Position numbers and translations under genes: made by a program. Shown here piece by piece: positions 1 to 14,107 of a stretch of 64,000 nucleotides of DNA. Location: contig NC_051437.1 of assembly GCF_001649575.2 (NCBI RefSeq), positions 13,763,259 through 13,827,258 on the forward strand, read 5' to 3'. How positions within the stretch are numbered: position 1 is the stretch's first letter; every line of letters begins with the position of its first letter. Under the pieces are notes generated by a model, which ran no database searches, was not told where the DNA came from, and saw nothing but the letters and a program-made list of their open reading frames with translations. This DNA is from Kryptolebias marmoratus. Lineage: Eukaryota; Chordata; Actinopteri; Cyprinodontiformes; Rivulidae.

Positions 1-1568
1 CGTTCAACTGGTGCGTTAGGAGGTTTTGCCATCGAAATGAAATAAAGGCCATTAAAGCACAGGACTCTCAAGCACTGGCTGGGTGAAGGGCCGGAGGCAG
101 ACTGTGGAAAAAAAAAGGTGACAAGAATATCCTTTAAGATGATATACTTCTTTTAACACACGTCCCATTTGAACTCGAGCGATATGCAGCATTTATAAGC
201 TGGCCGTTCCACTTTGAAAAACGTCCAGATCCCCACAGCAGTTACAGTGCAGAAAGCCCTCCAGTTTGTGGATGATCTGTTGCCATAGTTACCCGAGCAC
301 GGGAACTGAGCGCTCGTTACCCTCGAACAGGCGAACGGAGCCGAGCACAAGCCCCTCCTTCTCTTCCACCCCCTCACTGGGTCCCCTGGCTAGTTCATTA
401 GCATAATGATTCACACCAAATCCTCCTTGAAGGGCCTTGATTTTAGTTCATTTTATTGTTTTTTAATTTTTTTTTTAGGTTTTTAAAATCATCAGTGGAG
501 CGCCGTTCTTTGTTAAACGCGCCTGTGCTCGCCGAGGCTTCTTACTGCCCGGCTCGTGTTTCCGAGCTGCAGAGCTGCACAGATGCACAGATGCACACAT
601 GCACACGGGCTCCAGAGGCGATGCAGTTGTCAAGGCCTCGCTGTGGCATCTGGCCTCTTTAGAATGACCATGTCATCAGCGTTTGAGTCACACGGGGTTT
701 CGGCGTTGGGTCAAAAACTGTGCGACGCTGCACAAAGATGTGACAAATACACAAAGACCCTCCAGATAACTTAGTGCGGGCTTTGGTTTTAGAAATTAAC
801 ATAGTATTACACAAAATCTTAAGAAGTAATATTACAGTCACTACTAATTTACTGTTCTCTAAGTAGCAGTTTCATTGTGGCGCTGTTTATATGTTTACAG
901 GAATTAGCTTTTTAAAAAAATGCCACAGCTCCAAAGAAAAGAGGGATTCTCTTAATCCGAGGCCATGAAGGCCCTGTTCAGACCTTTCACTGACTTCTGT
1001 CTTGTGTGATCTGATTGCAAGCAGTTCTTACTGAGCGTTCACACCTGGTTAAAACATGGGAGTCAACATTCTTCAGAGCCATTTGAGTTATTTAATACAA
1101 GTAATAATAAGCTAATATAACTCCACCGAAATGGTGCGCTGCAGCCATCATCCCATCTCTGCATCTTCGCTGTGACTGTACAGTCAGTGCTGTTTAATTA
1201 GGTTAATCTAATGTGACATAATGCTGCTCATATTGTTGTCCTGTGATTGACACAGCATATTTTACTGTACAGTGACCACAGTGGGTCCAATCAGTATTAA
1301 GTTAAACTCATTATGCAGCGTTCTGACAATCCACTCTAAATAACAAACAAAAGCAAATTAAAAAAAAAGCTGTATTATCAAAAATATTTCCAAGAATGGC
1401 TGTTTAATTAACTTTATTTAGCTGTCTTTTTTCTTTTTTAAACACCGAGATGTCTTGCTTGTGTGGAGTCACATCAGTTCGGTAGAAAGTCTCACACTGA
1501 AGGTCTGACTACCAGATTTCTGTTCCTAAATTTATTCTAAATGTTTGTCTTTTCCTATTTCTGCGCAG
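1..1568 (+). other. dock3 intron upstream of the SH3 exon
   Basis: No exon, start codon context or clear repeat could be supported here. The predicted short frames have no family resemblance. The stretch is read as the end of a long first intron because the exon at 1569 starts inside a codon. Confidence 0.6.
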
Positions 1569-4500
1569 TGACCTGCAACTTCCGGTCACCAATATGCCAG
1601 GCGCTGGTCCTGGAGATTGGGGAAACGGTACAGATTCTGGAGAAATGTGAAGGTAAAAAAAATAAATAAAATAAAGCACCTAAATAACTTATGGTTACGT
1701 ATATGTATTATGTGTCAAAATAGTTGACTGAATTTTACTGTTAACCCAGCATTCAGTATTACATCTAAATACTTTTCAGCCAAAGATTCAGCATCTGTTT
1801 CAGAAGCAAACTGTTTGCAGTTCACCAATAAAACTCCTCCTAAAAATGCTGTTTTCTTGATGTAAACAAATACAGAAAGATATGGAGTCAAAATATAAAA
1901 AAACAACCACAACAACAAAAAAAACATGTTAATTTCAGCTGCATCTTGATATATTTATTACAAAGTATTGCATAATACAATGAGGTAGCTCAGTCTCTGT
2001 TTTTCTCACTGTAAGTAGTACCAGGTAACGAATACTCATACTTTTTTCCCTTTTTGGTACTACTTTAGTTGATGTTCTAAGCAAGCAGGTGTGTTTACTG
2101 TGACTTGGAAATATTGCAAATTTCCAATTGGTTGGAAAGAATCATTAAATCAGTAAAGTCAAGCACACAATTTGCAGTAAATGAACTCTAAGTGTGAATT
2201 TACAGGTTTGTGATTATTTTTCTCTGCTGACCAGAGTTAATTTAAATTAAATTGTGCTGTTAATAAACAAGATAAACTACATGAACCCAGACATTGTACT
2301 TAATCACTGACCCTGATGCTTTACATCCACCTCGGTTCCTCATATTCAGATGTAATCTCTGTCTGTGGACTGAATGGATTCTATTTGAATGAGTTTAAAG
2401 TTACAAATTCAAAGAAGCAGGGTTTATAACTTGTCAAAAAGTAACCAGTTAAGCCTTTATGCTCTGTAATGCAGCTTAAATAACTGTTAGCTAATTTTAG
2501 CTAGATAGAGCTTTAGTTTAAATTGTATAATTTGTATTTAATTGCCAACAGAGTTGGCAAATCTGCTTTTAAACATTTAATTTAAACAGCAGAAATCAGA
2601 CTGACGCCCTTACAAACAGACCTGCTACAAGCTAAGCTAGGCTAGGCTAATTAAAAGCTAATGATTTCTTGACTAAAAGAATCATGGTTTGCTTTTACAA
2701 GCAAGCTTTTACTATGCAAACATAAAAAATATGTAGTATTTCACTCATTTCATTTCATTTCTTCTTGGGAGGGAGAGATTTTCTCATGTGGTCTTTTTCC
2801 TTTTCTCAGGTTGGTACAGAGGCTTTTCCACCAAGAAACCGTCTGTTAAGGTAATTATAACACCAAATGCTGTTGATATCTAGAATACTGTGTTGATGCT
2901 TTGAAATTAAGAAACAAAGCTTTTCTAAACCCAAAATCCAGGTGCCCGAAACAAATTAGTTGCATTTATGTATCTGTACTTTACAAAGGCAGCATTTTTC
3001 AAATTAAACAATAAGGGTTAACCTTAAAACGTATCAAGTAAAGTGTCATCATCACCACATCTGCAAAAATGGCTTCCTTCAGTAAAATGTGAACACAACC
3101 TGAAGCCTCAGTTTAAAGACCACTGCGTTTTTGTGAATAACGTTGTGACGTGAAGGACGTGCAGCACAGAAATAACTTCCTCTAGACAACAAAGACCTAA
3201 TGGCTGATGAACTTAATGAACAGAGCTTTGATTTAACAAAAATAGAAAGTATCTTGAACTAAATCTCCAAAGGTGCTCCGATGAAAGCGTCGTTTTAATC
3301 AGGATGCGTTGATATCATAGTATCACTCTTTTCTAGACGCGATGCCTCTGTTGTCACATTCTGCCACGGGTTCAGGAGTGCTTCGTGACAGATTTTAGTT
3401 CACAGACGGCCTCTTTGATGTTGTTTGGGAATGATGTTGCGGAGTGACGACCTTTTAAGGAGCACATCTGGAGGTTAGAGGGCTGGTAAAAAAACTTGAG
3501 CTTAATTCAGTGTGTAAAAATTAAAATTTCTGTATTTCATTGTTTTACCTTACCGTTTTCTGGTGTGTTTTGGTCAACATGAAACTCTTATGGAGGAAAA
3601 AGATCAAGAAATACGTATTTCACATTTTCATTAAGTTACTTACTCGTTTGTATGTGTGTTATAACTGAGAGGGCTAGATGGCTGCCTTTACTTGTTTTTT
3701 AATTTTTTTTTACAGGTATAATGACAAATGTAATGTAAATCCAAATCAAAGGTCTTCACTAGAAACAGATCTGTTTAGTCCACATATATGTGTACATTAC
3801 GTGTTGCTCTGATAAGATTTAAGTACTCTGTCCCCCTGCAAATAGTGTTTTCTTCTGTTTAAAAATCTCACATCAGACAATCCTTGTGGCTGCTTCCGGA
3901 CAGATGAAGCAACAGTTTTAGTGCAGAAAGACAGAAAGAGAGCAAAGTAGGACAAAGGGACCAAATGTAACTCTCTTTGTCCCAATCTGAGTGTTTTAAT
4001 TGCACGACTGTAACTCACAATCCTCGACAAGAACCACAGAAACACTCAACCATCGCTGCTGACAGATGTCAATGTTGTTTGACGTTCTCTATGTCAGCGG
4101 TTATATTTTTACAACCTATTTTAACTGGATTTAGATACATCCTATATAAGTATTTGCAGAATATATAATACGCCTACTCTGTGCTAAAATGTCAGCGGTT
4201 GAAGTGTTTTGCGATGGAGCAGGATTGTTTTAAAGAAAGCATAAAAAGCTGTCAGGTCTTTGGTAAAATGTAGGTGTTAGCAGCCACATGCTGTCTTCTA
4301 CTCTCATCAGCTATTTACAGTTCTTACCAACACCCCTCCATTTTGTTATGTACTCTGCCCACATTCCTTCACCCCCGTACTCTTTCTGTGCTGGGAGAGT
4401 CGGTCGTGCTCACTTTGGCCTCTCTCTTTGCATCTGGCAGATTAGGATTAAAAAAGACGAACTGCGAGAGTGCAGCTGGCGCTGCTCAGACTCTCGGGCC

Positions 4501-4807
4501 GTTATCGTCCCAGGAAAGCCATGCCACTGTCAGGATCTGCCTCCTGTTTCTGACATTTATGAAAACAGCCTTGCTACTTTATGTGCTTTCCCTTTTGCAG
4601 AGAAAATGTAGACGCACACGGTGCACATGAGAGAATTGTGACTTTGCATTCTGCTTTCTGTAGCATATCGTAGTTTATGTTTTGGCCATGTGGTGCAGGA
4701 GAACTAAATGTAATGCTGTCGCTCTGTCTCTGCTCCTCCCTCCGTCCACAGGGGATTTTCCCAATCAACTACATCCACTTGAAGAAGTCTACAGTGACAA
4801 ACAGAGG
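1569..4807 (+). CDS. dock3: dock3 exons 1-3 of the window: SH3 domain
   Basis: Exons are 1569-1652, 2810-2850 and 4752-4807. They encode an SH3 fold, with the ALYDY-like strand (VTCNFRSP), the LEIGETVQILEK turn, the WYRG tryptophan and the GIFPINYIHLKK C-terminal strand. In DOCK proteins this SH3 binds ELMO and can fold back on DHR-2 to restrain activity; that is family knowledge. The first exon begins with the last two bases of a Val codon, so an upstream exon ending in G (start codon and about 12 residues) is required. I found no MWTPTE-like exon in 1-1568. Confidence 0.94.
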
Positions 4808-4900
4808 GTAAGCTGCTTCGTTCAAACACCTGCATTGCCATAAGTGTAAATGATTCAAAGCAAGCCTATAACAGGCAGCAAAGTGTTTCATGTAGCCTTG

Positions 4901-4933
<33 letters not shown>

Positions 4934-6052
4934 AAAAAAAAAAAATTCCCTTCTCACCCTCCGCGGGTGGTCTTTGTTTCATCCTCTGAGCTCGGGGCCT
5001 GGGAGCTTGAGGGTTCTGCGCAGTATCTTGGCTGTGCCTAGAACTGCACATTTCTGGACTGAGATGTCTGATGTTGTTCCTGGGATCTGTTGTAGCCACT
5101 GCTCCAGTTTGGGGGTGACTGCCCCTAGGGCCCCGATGACCACNNNNNNNNNNNNNNNNNNNNNNNNNNNNNNNNNNNNNNNNNNNNNNNNNNNNNNNNN
5201 NNNNNNNNNNNNNNNNNNNNNNNNNNNNNNNNNNNNNNNNNNNNNNNNNNNNNNNNNNNNNNNNNNNNNNNNNNNNNNNNNNNNNNNNNNNNNNNNNNNN
5301 NNNNNNNNNNNNNNNNNNNNNNNNNNNNNNNNNNNNNNNNNNNNNNNNNNNNNNNNNNNNNNNNNNNNNNNNNNNNNNNNNNNNNNNNNNNNNNNNNNNN
5401 NNNNNNNNNNNNNNNNNNNNNNNNNNNNNNNNNNNNNNNNNNNNNNNNNNNNNNNNNNNNNNNNNNNNNNNNNNNNNNNNNNNNNNNNNNNNNNNNNNNN
5501 NNNNNNNNNNNNNNNNNNNNNNNNNNNNNNNNNNNNNNNNNNNNNNNNNNNNNNNNNNNNNNNNNNNNNNNNNNNNNNNNNNNNNNNNNNNNNNNNNNNN
5601 NNNNNNNNNNNNNNNNNNNNNNNNNNNNNNNNNNNNNNNNNNNNNNNNNNNNNNNNNNNNNNNNNNNNNNNNNNNNNNNNNNNNNNNNNNNNNNNNNNNN
5701 NNNNNNNNNNNNNNNNNNNNNNNNNNNNNNNNNNNNNNNNNNNNNNNNNNNNNNNNNNNNNNNNNNNNNNNNNNNNNNNNNNNNNNNNNNNNNNNNNNNN
5801 NNNNNNNNNNNNNNNNNNNNNNNNNNNNNNNNNNNNNNNNNNNNNNNNNNNNNNNNNNNNNNNNNNNNNNNNNNNNNNNNNNNNNNNNNNNNNNNNNNNN
5901 NNNNNNNNNNNNNNNNNNNNNNNNNNNNNNNNNNNNNNNNNNNNNNNNNNNNNNNNNNNNNNNNNNNNNNNNNNNNNNNNNNNNNNNNNNNNNNNNNNNN
6001 NNNNNNNNNNNNNNNNNNNNNNNNNNNNNNNNNNNNNNNNNNNNNNNNNNNN

Positions 6053-6119
<67 letters not shown>

Positions 6120-9100
6120 AAAAAGCTCTCCAACTCTTGAGCACGAGAGCGGATTGATCATGCTGTGGGCTTCTGCTGCAGCCAGTGGCACAGAAAGCAT
6201 TTCATGGGTTCTGCAAGTTCCACGTTTTCACATTTCCTTAGACCCGCTTGGAATGGGAACAACGCGGAACCGGAGATTTTATGCATTTCCCGAGTTAGAG
6301 TTAAGCAAAAAATAAATAAAAAATAAAAGCTTTGGCTGAAAAGAGTTGACAGCTGTGGGATGTTTTGCCGTTAAAAGAATCTCATCAGCCCACACTCCCA
6401 CTTCTGAGAGGCAAGTTTTCGTTTCCCGCCGGTGCCAAGCGATTGTGGCTGCTGCATTTCTTTTTGTCAAGTTCCTGGAAATGAGCTGCTTGTCGAACGT
6501 TGGCGCGACATAGAGAAAGTAAACCGAGGCAAACTGAAACCAGACTTAAAACCATTCAAAAACTTCTATGTAGCTTTGTGTTGCAGGAGAATAAAGTGTA
6601 AGTTAGCCAAAATACAGACTGCTCACTTTGCTAACAGCAAACGCCTATGTTTCACTTATTTATCCGATGACAGCGGGTATTGATGTCTCTTTTAGCCAAA
6701 ATCTTTCAGTGATTCAGGTGTTGCTCTGTCTACAGTCGGTGAACCAGTTTTAACTAACCGCTGCGGATACGTTTGTCCCGGGAAAAAAACCCAAACTCTC
6801 CTCTGAAGATGAGGTTGATGTAATGACGGGTTCTTCTTTATACTGGTGACAACTTAGCTGTTGGGGTGTCAGGCTTCTTTTGTCTTTTAGTATGTTCAGT
6901 GAATAAGAAAATGGAGGCAGACTTGAGGCGGAATGGGAAAACTGAGTAATTTCACTCTGGTTTGCGACGACCAAACTCTTTATTTTCAAATCAGAATGAC
7001 TCAGTGACATACTTTCAGATTAAGCGAAGACAAAAAGGTTGTGTTGTGCTGCTGTTGGGAGCCAATCAAATAAGAAATTTTACCCATGAAAGACATTGTA
7101 TTTTGATAATAAATAAATTATAGTATGAATGCATTAGCTGGCCAGCTGCCACAACAATACAGAGATCATTACTGCTACAGATACTGATTTAGGACAGCAT
7201 CTGTGTCAGAGTTATCTGTGTATGTGTAGGCATGGTAAAGTTAGACGTTTTACACTGAACTCAGGTTATCAGTGTTCAGACAACTAGAAATATTTTATTA
7301 TCACACTGAGTGACTTAGAGAATTAAGCTGAATAAAGCTTTAAGCTGCTCAGGTTGTTCATTTTGATGTTAACGTGATCCAGTTAATATCGCTGGTTATA
7401 TTAGCATAATCTAGGACTGCTTCTAAGCTAAATTAGATTTATAGGATTTTTTTCCACGAGTGTGACAAAGTATCTTGATTTTTCTGACGCATTTAATTCT
7501 GGGAGACAAAACCTTTGCAGTTTTTCTTTTAACTAGTATTCTTTTCTTTATAATCTATAAAATTTATATGTGGATGGAATCGTTTTGCTGAACTTTCCGA
7601 AAGTTGTCAATTAAACCCATCAATCTTAGCAAGCAAAGAAACAATTCCCACACTTAAGAAGCATCATCTGATCTGCCAAATGTTCTTGGGGTTTAGTTAT
7701 TATAGGAAGCAGCACAGATTTAAAGAAGCTGTTAAAAGTAATTACCTTTCAGATTATTTAAGGTTGTTCAGGAATGCAGCTCATAGTTTGTGTGACCTGT
7801 TTACAACATCAACATCAGTTTTACTCTACAGCTCCGCCATTAACAGGTTTGTGATTGCATGCTGCCAGGATTGGCGGGCGATCATGTAACTGTCATGAAA
7901 GTCATCCCAAACATGTATGCCAATTGACTGTTTATAATCTAGATTCTGCAGCAAAGGCAGATGATCTTTGTTTCATATTTATGCATGAAAGGTGGCAGGC
8001 GATATGCATTCCTTCAAGGAATGCTAGACCTTTAATATTTAGATCTATTATAGGATGATTTTCAGACTCTTTACTCTTCAGACTCACTAGCTTTATATAT
8101 GTGTTGTTTGTTACAGATTCATCAACTTATCATTGTCAGAGGGTGTGTATCCCTCCCTCATTAGCTGTCTAATATAAAGAGAATTACCACCCGACAGCTG
8201 CTGGTGTCTGCACACTCTGCAGTCTTCTTAGGCGGTCACAGACCGGAATAAAGGTGAACCCAACGCCAGGCAGCAGGGCTTTTTTTCCCCATTATCCTAA
8301 TGCATCTGCAGACGACAAGATCTGTGGCTCAGTGTGAACTTGAAGTTTGGACACGGTGGAAGTTATAACAGAATCCCTCAGCTGAGCGACTAAAGCAGGC
8401 ATTTTCGCTGGAACAATTAAAAGCGTGGGCTTTCAAACTGACATTATTAAACTTCCTCGCTGCGGGAGATGCACTTTAGGAAATCTGCTTTGTTGTGTAA
8501 TGGAGTTAATGAGGTGACACACCTACTGCATCTGTGTTGTTCTCCCAAAGCAGCCGAGCCCCAGACGATCACCCACCCCTCACTCTGTTACAGACGGAGA
8601 CGCTCGCCATGTTCCACAAACAGCATACAGTCTTACATTTGAGTCGCTGCGGCACACTCAAGGGCTTTGTGAGCAAAGTGCAAAGCACCACAAGAGGTCT
8701 AACCTTTGCTTTTATGCTTCCCGACGAGAGCGGACACACAGGAAGGATGTGTGGTCTGCTTTTACATGGGAGCTCCACCAACTGTAGCCAAAACAATTTA
8801 CATTGCTCTTTAAATGTTTTTCTTAAAGCCGTGATGTGCATTTGTGTGGTTTTTATACTGGCAGGTATTTGTCCTGGATAAATTACTTGAAAGTTTCACG
8901 CAGTTTAACTTAGACGGTCCTGGCAGCAGGAAGTAAACAGGAAGTAGAGCTGATAGTCTACTAATAAGAATGACTTTTCACATATTGAAAGCAATAAAAT
9001 GAGCTAAGCTGAACTCCCAAACTGCCCTTTAATTTCTTTCTCTCTTCCTCTGCATGTGCTTGTTCATAATATAAAAACCTTATGTAGGTTTTACAATAAA

Positions 9101-12100
9101 AAGCTCTTAATTAGCTGTTAGTCTAAATGCAGTCTGCAAACACATACGGTATATATCAACATAGACATCAAGAGAAATCCCTCTGATTGTTAAACCTCAA
9201 GCTTAGCATTTTTGGACCAGTCTTCCTACTATTACCTGAATAAATTAAAACTGTATAAATCTCTACGCTCCTTAAGACTCACTCCTAAAACATAATGTTC
9301 CTCGTTGTTTTATAAGCTTCCATTTTAAGTTTGTCCATGGACAAATTATTGGTTTTTGACAATGTTTGATCGGGAGCTCAAATTGGAGAGGAATATTTTA
9401 AACCTAATTCAATTAAATGATGTCTTTTGATGCCTTATTATTATTAATATTATTATGACCTGCATGCAAGGTGGGCGATCATGTAATTGCCTGTGTGTGT
9501 TTGTTTGTCTGTAGAATTCACAAAATATCTCTTGAGTCACTGGATGGACTGTAATTACTGGATGTGCATCTACAGCTGATTAACTTCTGCAGTCAGCTCA
9601 GTTCAAGATGGCCACCACAGCTTCTTGAACTTAACAAGCTCCAAAAATTAGCTATAAGCCAGTCAGTTGTGTAAATGCTGAGCTAAGATGTGGTGTGGTA
9701 GTAGCCGAGAGTGATCCCAGCACATACTCTGAGCCCTGTGTGGCTGCTTTGCTTCTTGTTTAAAACTTAGGCACGCAAGGAACGACAGCTTTTTTTATTG
9801 AGCTGTAAAATTATTTTCAAAATTACCATTTCCACACAGATAACAAAAAGCAAGCCTAGCTAATGACATTTTAATGACCTGTGAGAAATTTTGGATTAAT
9901 TTGCTATTTAATGACAGACGTTTATGCTTTTTAAAGGGGACTCAGTTCGAGCCATGGATGGTTTTAGGTAGAAAAAAGGCACTATTAGTGCACGTTAAGG
10001 CATTTTCACATCTTTTTTCATATACAGTAAAAAAAAAAAAAAAAACACTGATAGTCTAGCAAAACAAAAGCCTGCAGGACTCATCCATCATCATTCACCT
10101 GTGAACTAAATTAGAAGATAAAGCAGTGTGTGCAATGTCATGAAAACTGTTCAGTCATATTCAACTTATAGTAGGATATAAAAGAGATATAATATAATAT
10201 ATAGCTATATATAAATATGTAGCTCTTTGTTTTAATGTTTTTTATATATTAAATATCATAAATTCTCTGGAGATTGATCCCAGATTCGTTCTTCTTCTTC
10301 TTTTTTCACACTAGGCTGTGTGAGACAGTGGTGCCCCTGGAGGACCCTATCATCACAGAGACCACCTCCACGCTGCAGGAATGGGGCGTCCTGTGGAAGC
10401 AGCTCTATGTGGTCGGTAGCTGTGTGTTACAGTGCTTCTCACTCTGTCCAACACAAAACACAAAGCAATAAATGTGAGGGCGGATCTGACGTTACAGAAA
10501 AATCCAACCGGAGTTGAAAGAACAGCAGTGTTTGCTAAGAAATTGCACCCATTGTTGTCTCATTTGCTTGGAGGAGGCTTTTTCTGGGAGGCATTTTCTT
10601 TTTGCACATATTTCGACACCTTGAGAAACCAAGTTTGGCTCTGAGAAACGTGATTCATCTTGAAATAAGGTCCAAACTTACAGTGAAAGTTCCCTTCTGA
10701 CTCTCACGGTGAATGTTTCTATTGCTACAGTATCTAAGCGGGAGCAGAAATGGTGGTTGGACACACATAATGGCCCACTGTAGTGTGGTGTCATTCAGCC
10801 GTTGACTCATCTTGGCATGCCTCTTGTAGCTTCAGCATCGCCTGAAGATCCACCACCTTCAGTCAGCCTTTGCTTGCTGGGAAAAAGTGATTACTGAAAA
10901 TTTAAAGCATCTTTAATCCCGTTAAGTGTCGAGGGGGCCGGCAGATGTGGTTGGTGGGGTTTAGAGTTTGGAGCTAAGTGGCTAAATGTTGCAGAGCTGG
11001 CTGTGAGTTTTTACATAACCTTTTACTGAGGACTGCTCACGCTCTGAGCGACTATAAGCAGCCTCGGGCATTGGTGCGATGATGTAACTTCCACTGAGGC
11101 TTGACTAATGTGAAGCCTTGATTTAACAGTGCTGGTTTTGTCCTCACCCCCCTCCCCCCCAAAAAAAAACAACCCACGCTTTCAATTTAGTGCAAAGTAC
11201 ACCTGCTCCTCTTAAAGTCTCNAAAAACAACCCACCCCCACCCCCACTACCCCCCTGTGTAGAGTGGGCCATGTTGCCACAGTAGCATCCATAATAATAG
11301 GATGCAGCACTGGCTGGGTATTTATACGTTTCACTTTACTGTTGCCTGTTAGATTTTCATGGCGCTACTTCGGGGAGCAATGGCCAAAGCATAGCTGCGT
11401 ATTTGTTACAGTGTGCACAATTAGCCCTGCAGAAACGAGGTCCAAAAGGACTCATCAGCCCTGACAAAACTCTTTGTTTTCAGCAGCTACCGGGCTTTTA
11501 GAACACGCAGTGTTTATCCTCATTAAACCTACATGTCCGTTGTGGTGCATTTAATTTTTGCTTTTATGTAAACAAACCTGGGTGCTTAATGTGGACTTGT
11601 CATGCCATTAGGAAACACAGGAAGCGCTTGAATTGAACATATTATCTTTGGTTGATAAACAATGGCGATGGCATACTTGTTAGTTAAATGCTTTCTTTAA
11701 CAGAACCAATGGGTGTAAATCTGCTGCAAAACATGGAGTTCTATTATCTGCCCAGGCTGGCAGAGAGTTAAAAAAAGCCTCTTAATTAGACGGTTATTTT
11801 GTCTTGATTATAAGCCTGACCTGAACAAACAAAAGACCTAGACTATAGACTTTTATATATGTTGATGCCAGAAATAATGTGGCTTTGATTAATGTTTTGG
11901 TCAGATGTCCAAGTCAAAGTGTGGCAACCCAAGTTTGCCTCATTCTGTTTGTGGTTTTAATCTTGTGGTTGATAATTTTATGTACACATTGCCATGAATG
12001 CTGCAGATGAGAGGAGATTGAATATATCAGCTGAGTCTTTTTGGCTACTCAGAAACACAAGGTGGATCTGTTCCACAAGCTCCGTCATGTGATGAATGAG

Positions 12101-14055
12101 CTCATCGACCTGCGCCGGCAGCTGATCCAAGGCCACCTCTCTCAGGACCAGACTCGCGAGATCAAGCGGCACATCACCGTTCGCCTTGACTGGGGCAATG
12201 AGTGAGTAGCAATGTAATGAGTCTATTACATCAGCTGAGCTGCAAAGTGAAGGCGGCAGCTTCAATAAACATTTTGTTTCTAATTGTTGGCCACTAAAGA
12301 AGACATTTTTTTGGCACCAGAGAGATCTACGGTGCAGGATGAGTGGGTGTGCAACAGCGTCTCCAAGAAAGAATTTTGTGGTCATTTAGAAGATGAGTGA
12401 GTCAGGAAGCTGAAGCTGCTTACAGTCAACGCAAATCTGCCTGGAGGAAGTTTTAAATCGTCTTCTTCCTGTTGCCAAACTCCAGCTGAGACGCGTCGGG
12501 CCTCTGCACAAGAAATAAAGATATCAACTCAGCTGCAGAGAAGCTTTGTCGTATGAAAAATGGATTGAGCGCACAATTCCATTTATTCTTTTGGATCACT
12601 CATTTGGTCAACGTTTGTGCTTGAATCAATTTTAAAACTACAAAGCCTGTAAAGCAGCACAATTAGCTGATAGATAGTTGAGGCCTGCAGGGAATGGGGA
12701 CCTGGAAACTGTTAGACTCTGATTTCAGGCTACAGTAACTTGAGCCTGAGACTCAAAACACCACAATGCATTTTGTTGTGGCAGTTTTTTCCCCCTTATA
12801 GACCTTTTGGAAGGTCTCTACAAGACAAACATGCTGAGTATTATTTAAGTTCATAAATCTTTGTTCAACTGCAAAATCCCAGATTGTCTCCTTCAGAATA
12901 ACAATTAAAAAAGAGGAAATTTGTTTGCCGGATACATTGAAGCAATAACAAATGGTCACTTTACTGAATGTTTCATTATCTGACAGCAGTAAAATCAAAT
13001 TTAGTACAAAGCTATGATACAAACTAGTACAGGATACACTTTCTGTAAAGGAAAGCACAGCTGGTTAGGTGCAGATACTTTCTTATTTAGCTTTCTTTTT
13101 TAACTATTACTAACAGTTTACATTGTAAACTCCAATCTGACTGCTGATGGATTTAGAGAAGATTTATGTTGGACAAAGTAGCTCCAAAATCTGTAGCAAT
13201 CCCTGATATTTGTTAAAGTGATCCTGTGCTTTGGATGTAACACAACTGCCTGCTGTATTTTAGCCCTGAGTGGTTGCCAAGGCAACCAGTGGACACTGTA
13301 GGAAGTCACTGCGGCATAAAACCCAAATAGTTGTTTTAAGTCTTTGATTTCTGTTTGGGTTTATTAGGGAGCTTCAGGGGGTGATGGGACGAACCAAGAA
13401 AGGCTGTTTTCCGTGTTTAAATTAAGCAAAATTAAAATTTGGAGTTGACTCACTTTACAGTCAGTCTAACTTCATAGCAGAAGACAAGGAAAGGTTTTTC
13501 ATCCATCGTGTTCATCAAATGAAGGGGCTGTTTGTAGGTTGGATATGTGAAGTAGGCTAAACTCTAGCTGTGTTGACTGATATTACAAAGAGTTGTTTGT
13601 CTACCAGCTATAATGAGTTTTTCTCCCTCTCGCTTTTGTCTGCACTCATTATCCCTCCTTCACTAGGCACCTCGGCCTGGACCTTGTTCCCAGAAAAGAG
13701 TTTGAAATGGTGGATCCAGATCAGATCAGTGTGTCAGAGCTATACAAACTGGTATGTCATTTTTAATTACTGTCAAACAAAAAAAAAGAAATCTCAAGCT
13801 ATTCTAATTCTGCTGTTGTGTGTTTAAATTGAACAAGTTTACAAAGTAAATTCACATTCTTTGGATGATAAAATGCAGTTAAATGTTGGGCATATTTATT
13901 GGCATGACTAACTGACAAGGACATTATGAGCTTTTGTACGTACTGTTTTTATTTTTTATTGTTGCACCGCAGTCATTTTCATATAGGGATGTGTTGTTGG
14001 ATGTGAAGGGATGTGTGAATGTACTGATTATCAAATCATCCCTATAAGGTGACTC

Positions 14056-14107
<52 letters not shown>

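Larger units (their letters stand above)
6115..10314 (+). other. dock3 intron with two copies of dispersed repeat A
   Basis: No coding exon is needed or visible between the SH3 exon ending 4807 and the exon at 10315. Apart from repeat A copies (7860-8035, 9461-9745) and poly-A (10028-10045) I recognise nothing. Confidence 0.5.

Noticed and set aside
4866..6200. Very long open frames on both strands (up to 444 codons)
   Set aside because: They are open only because Ns have no stop codons and TA repeats read as IYIYIY.
11978..12385. 135-codon - strand frame over dock3 exon 5
   Set aside because: Antisense shadow of a conserved exon; no recognisable domain.
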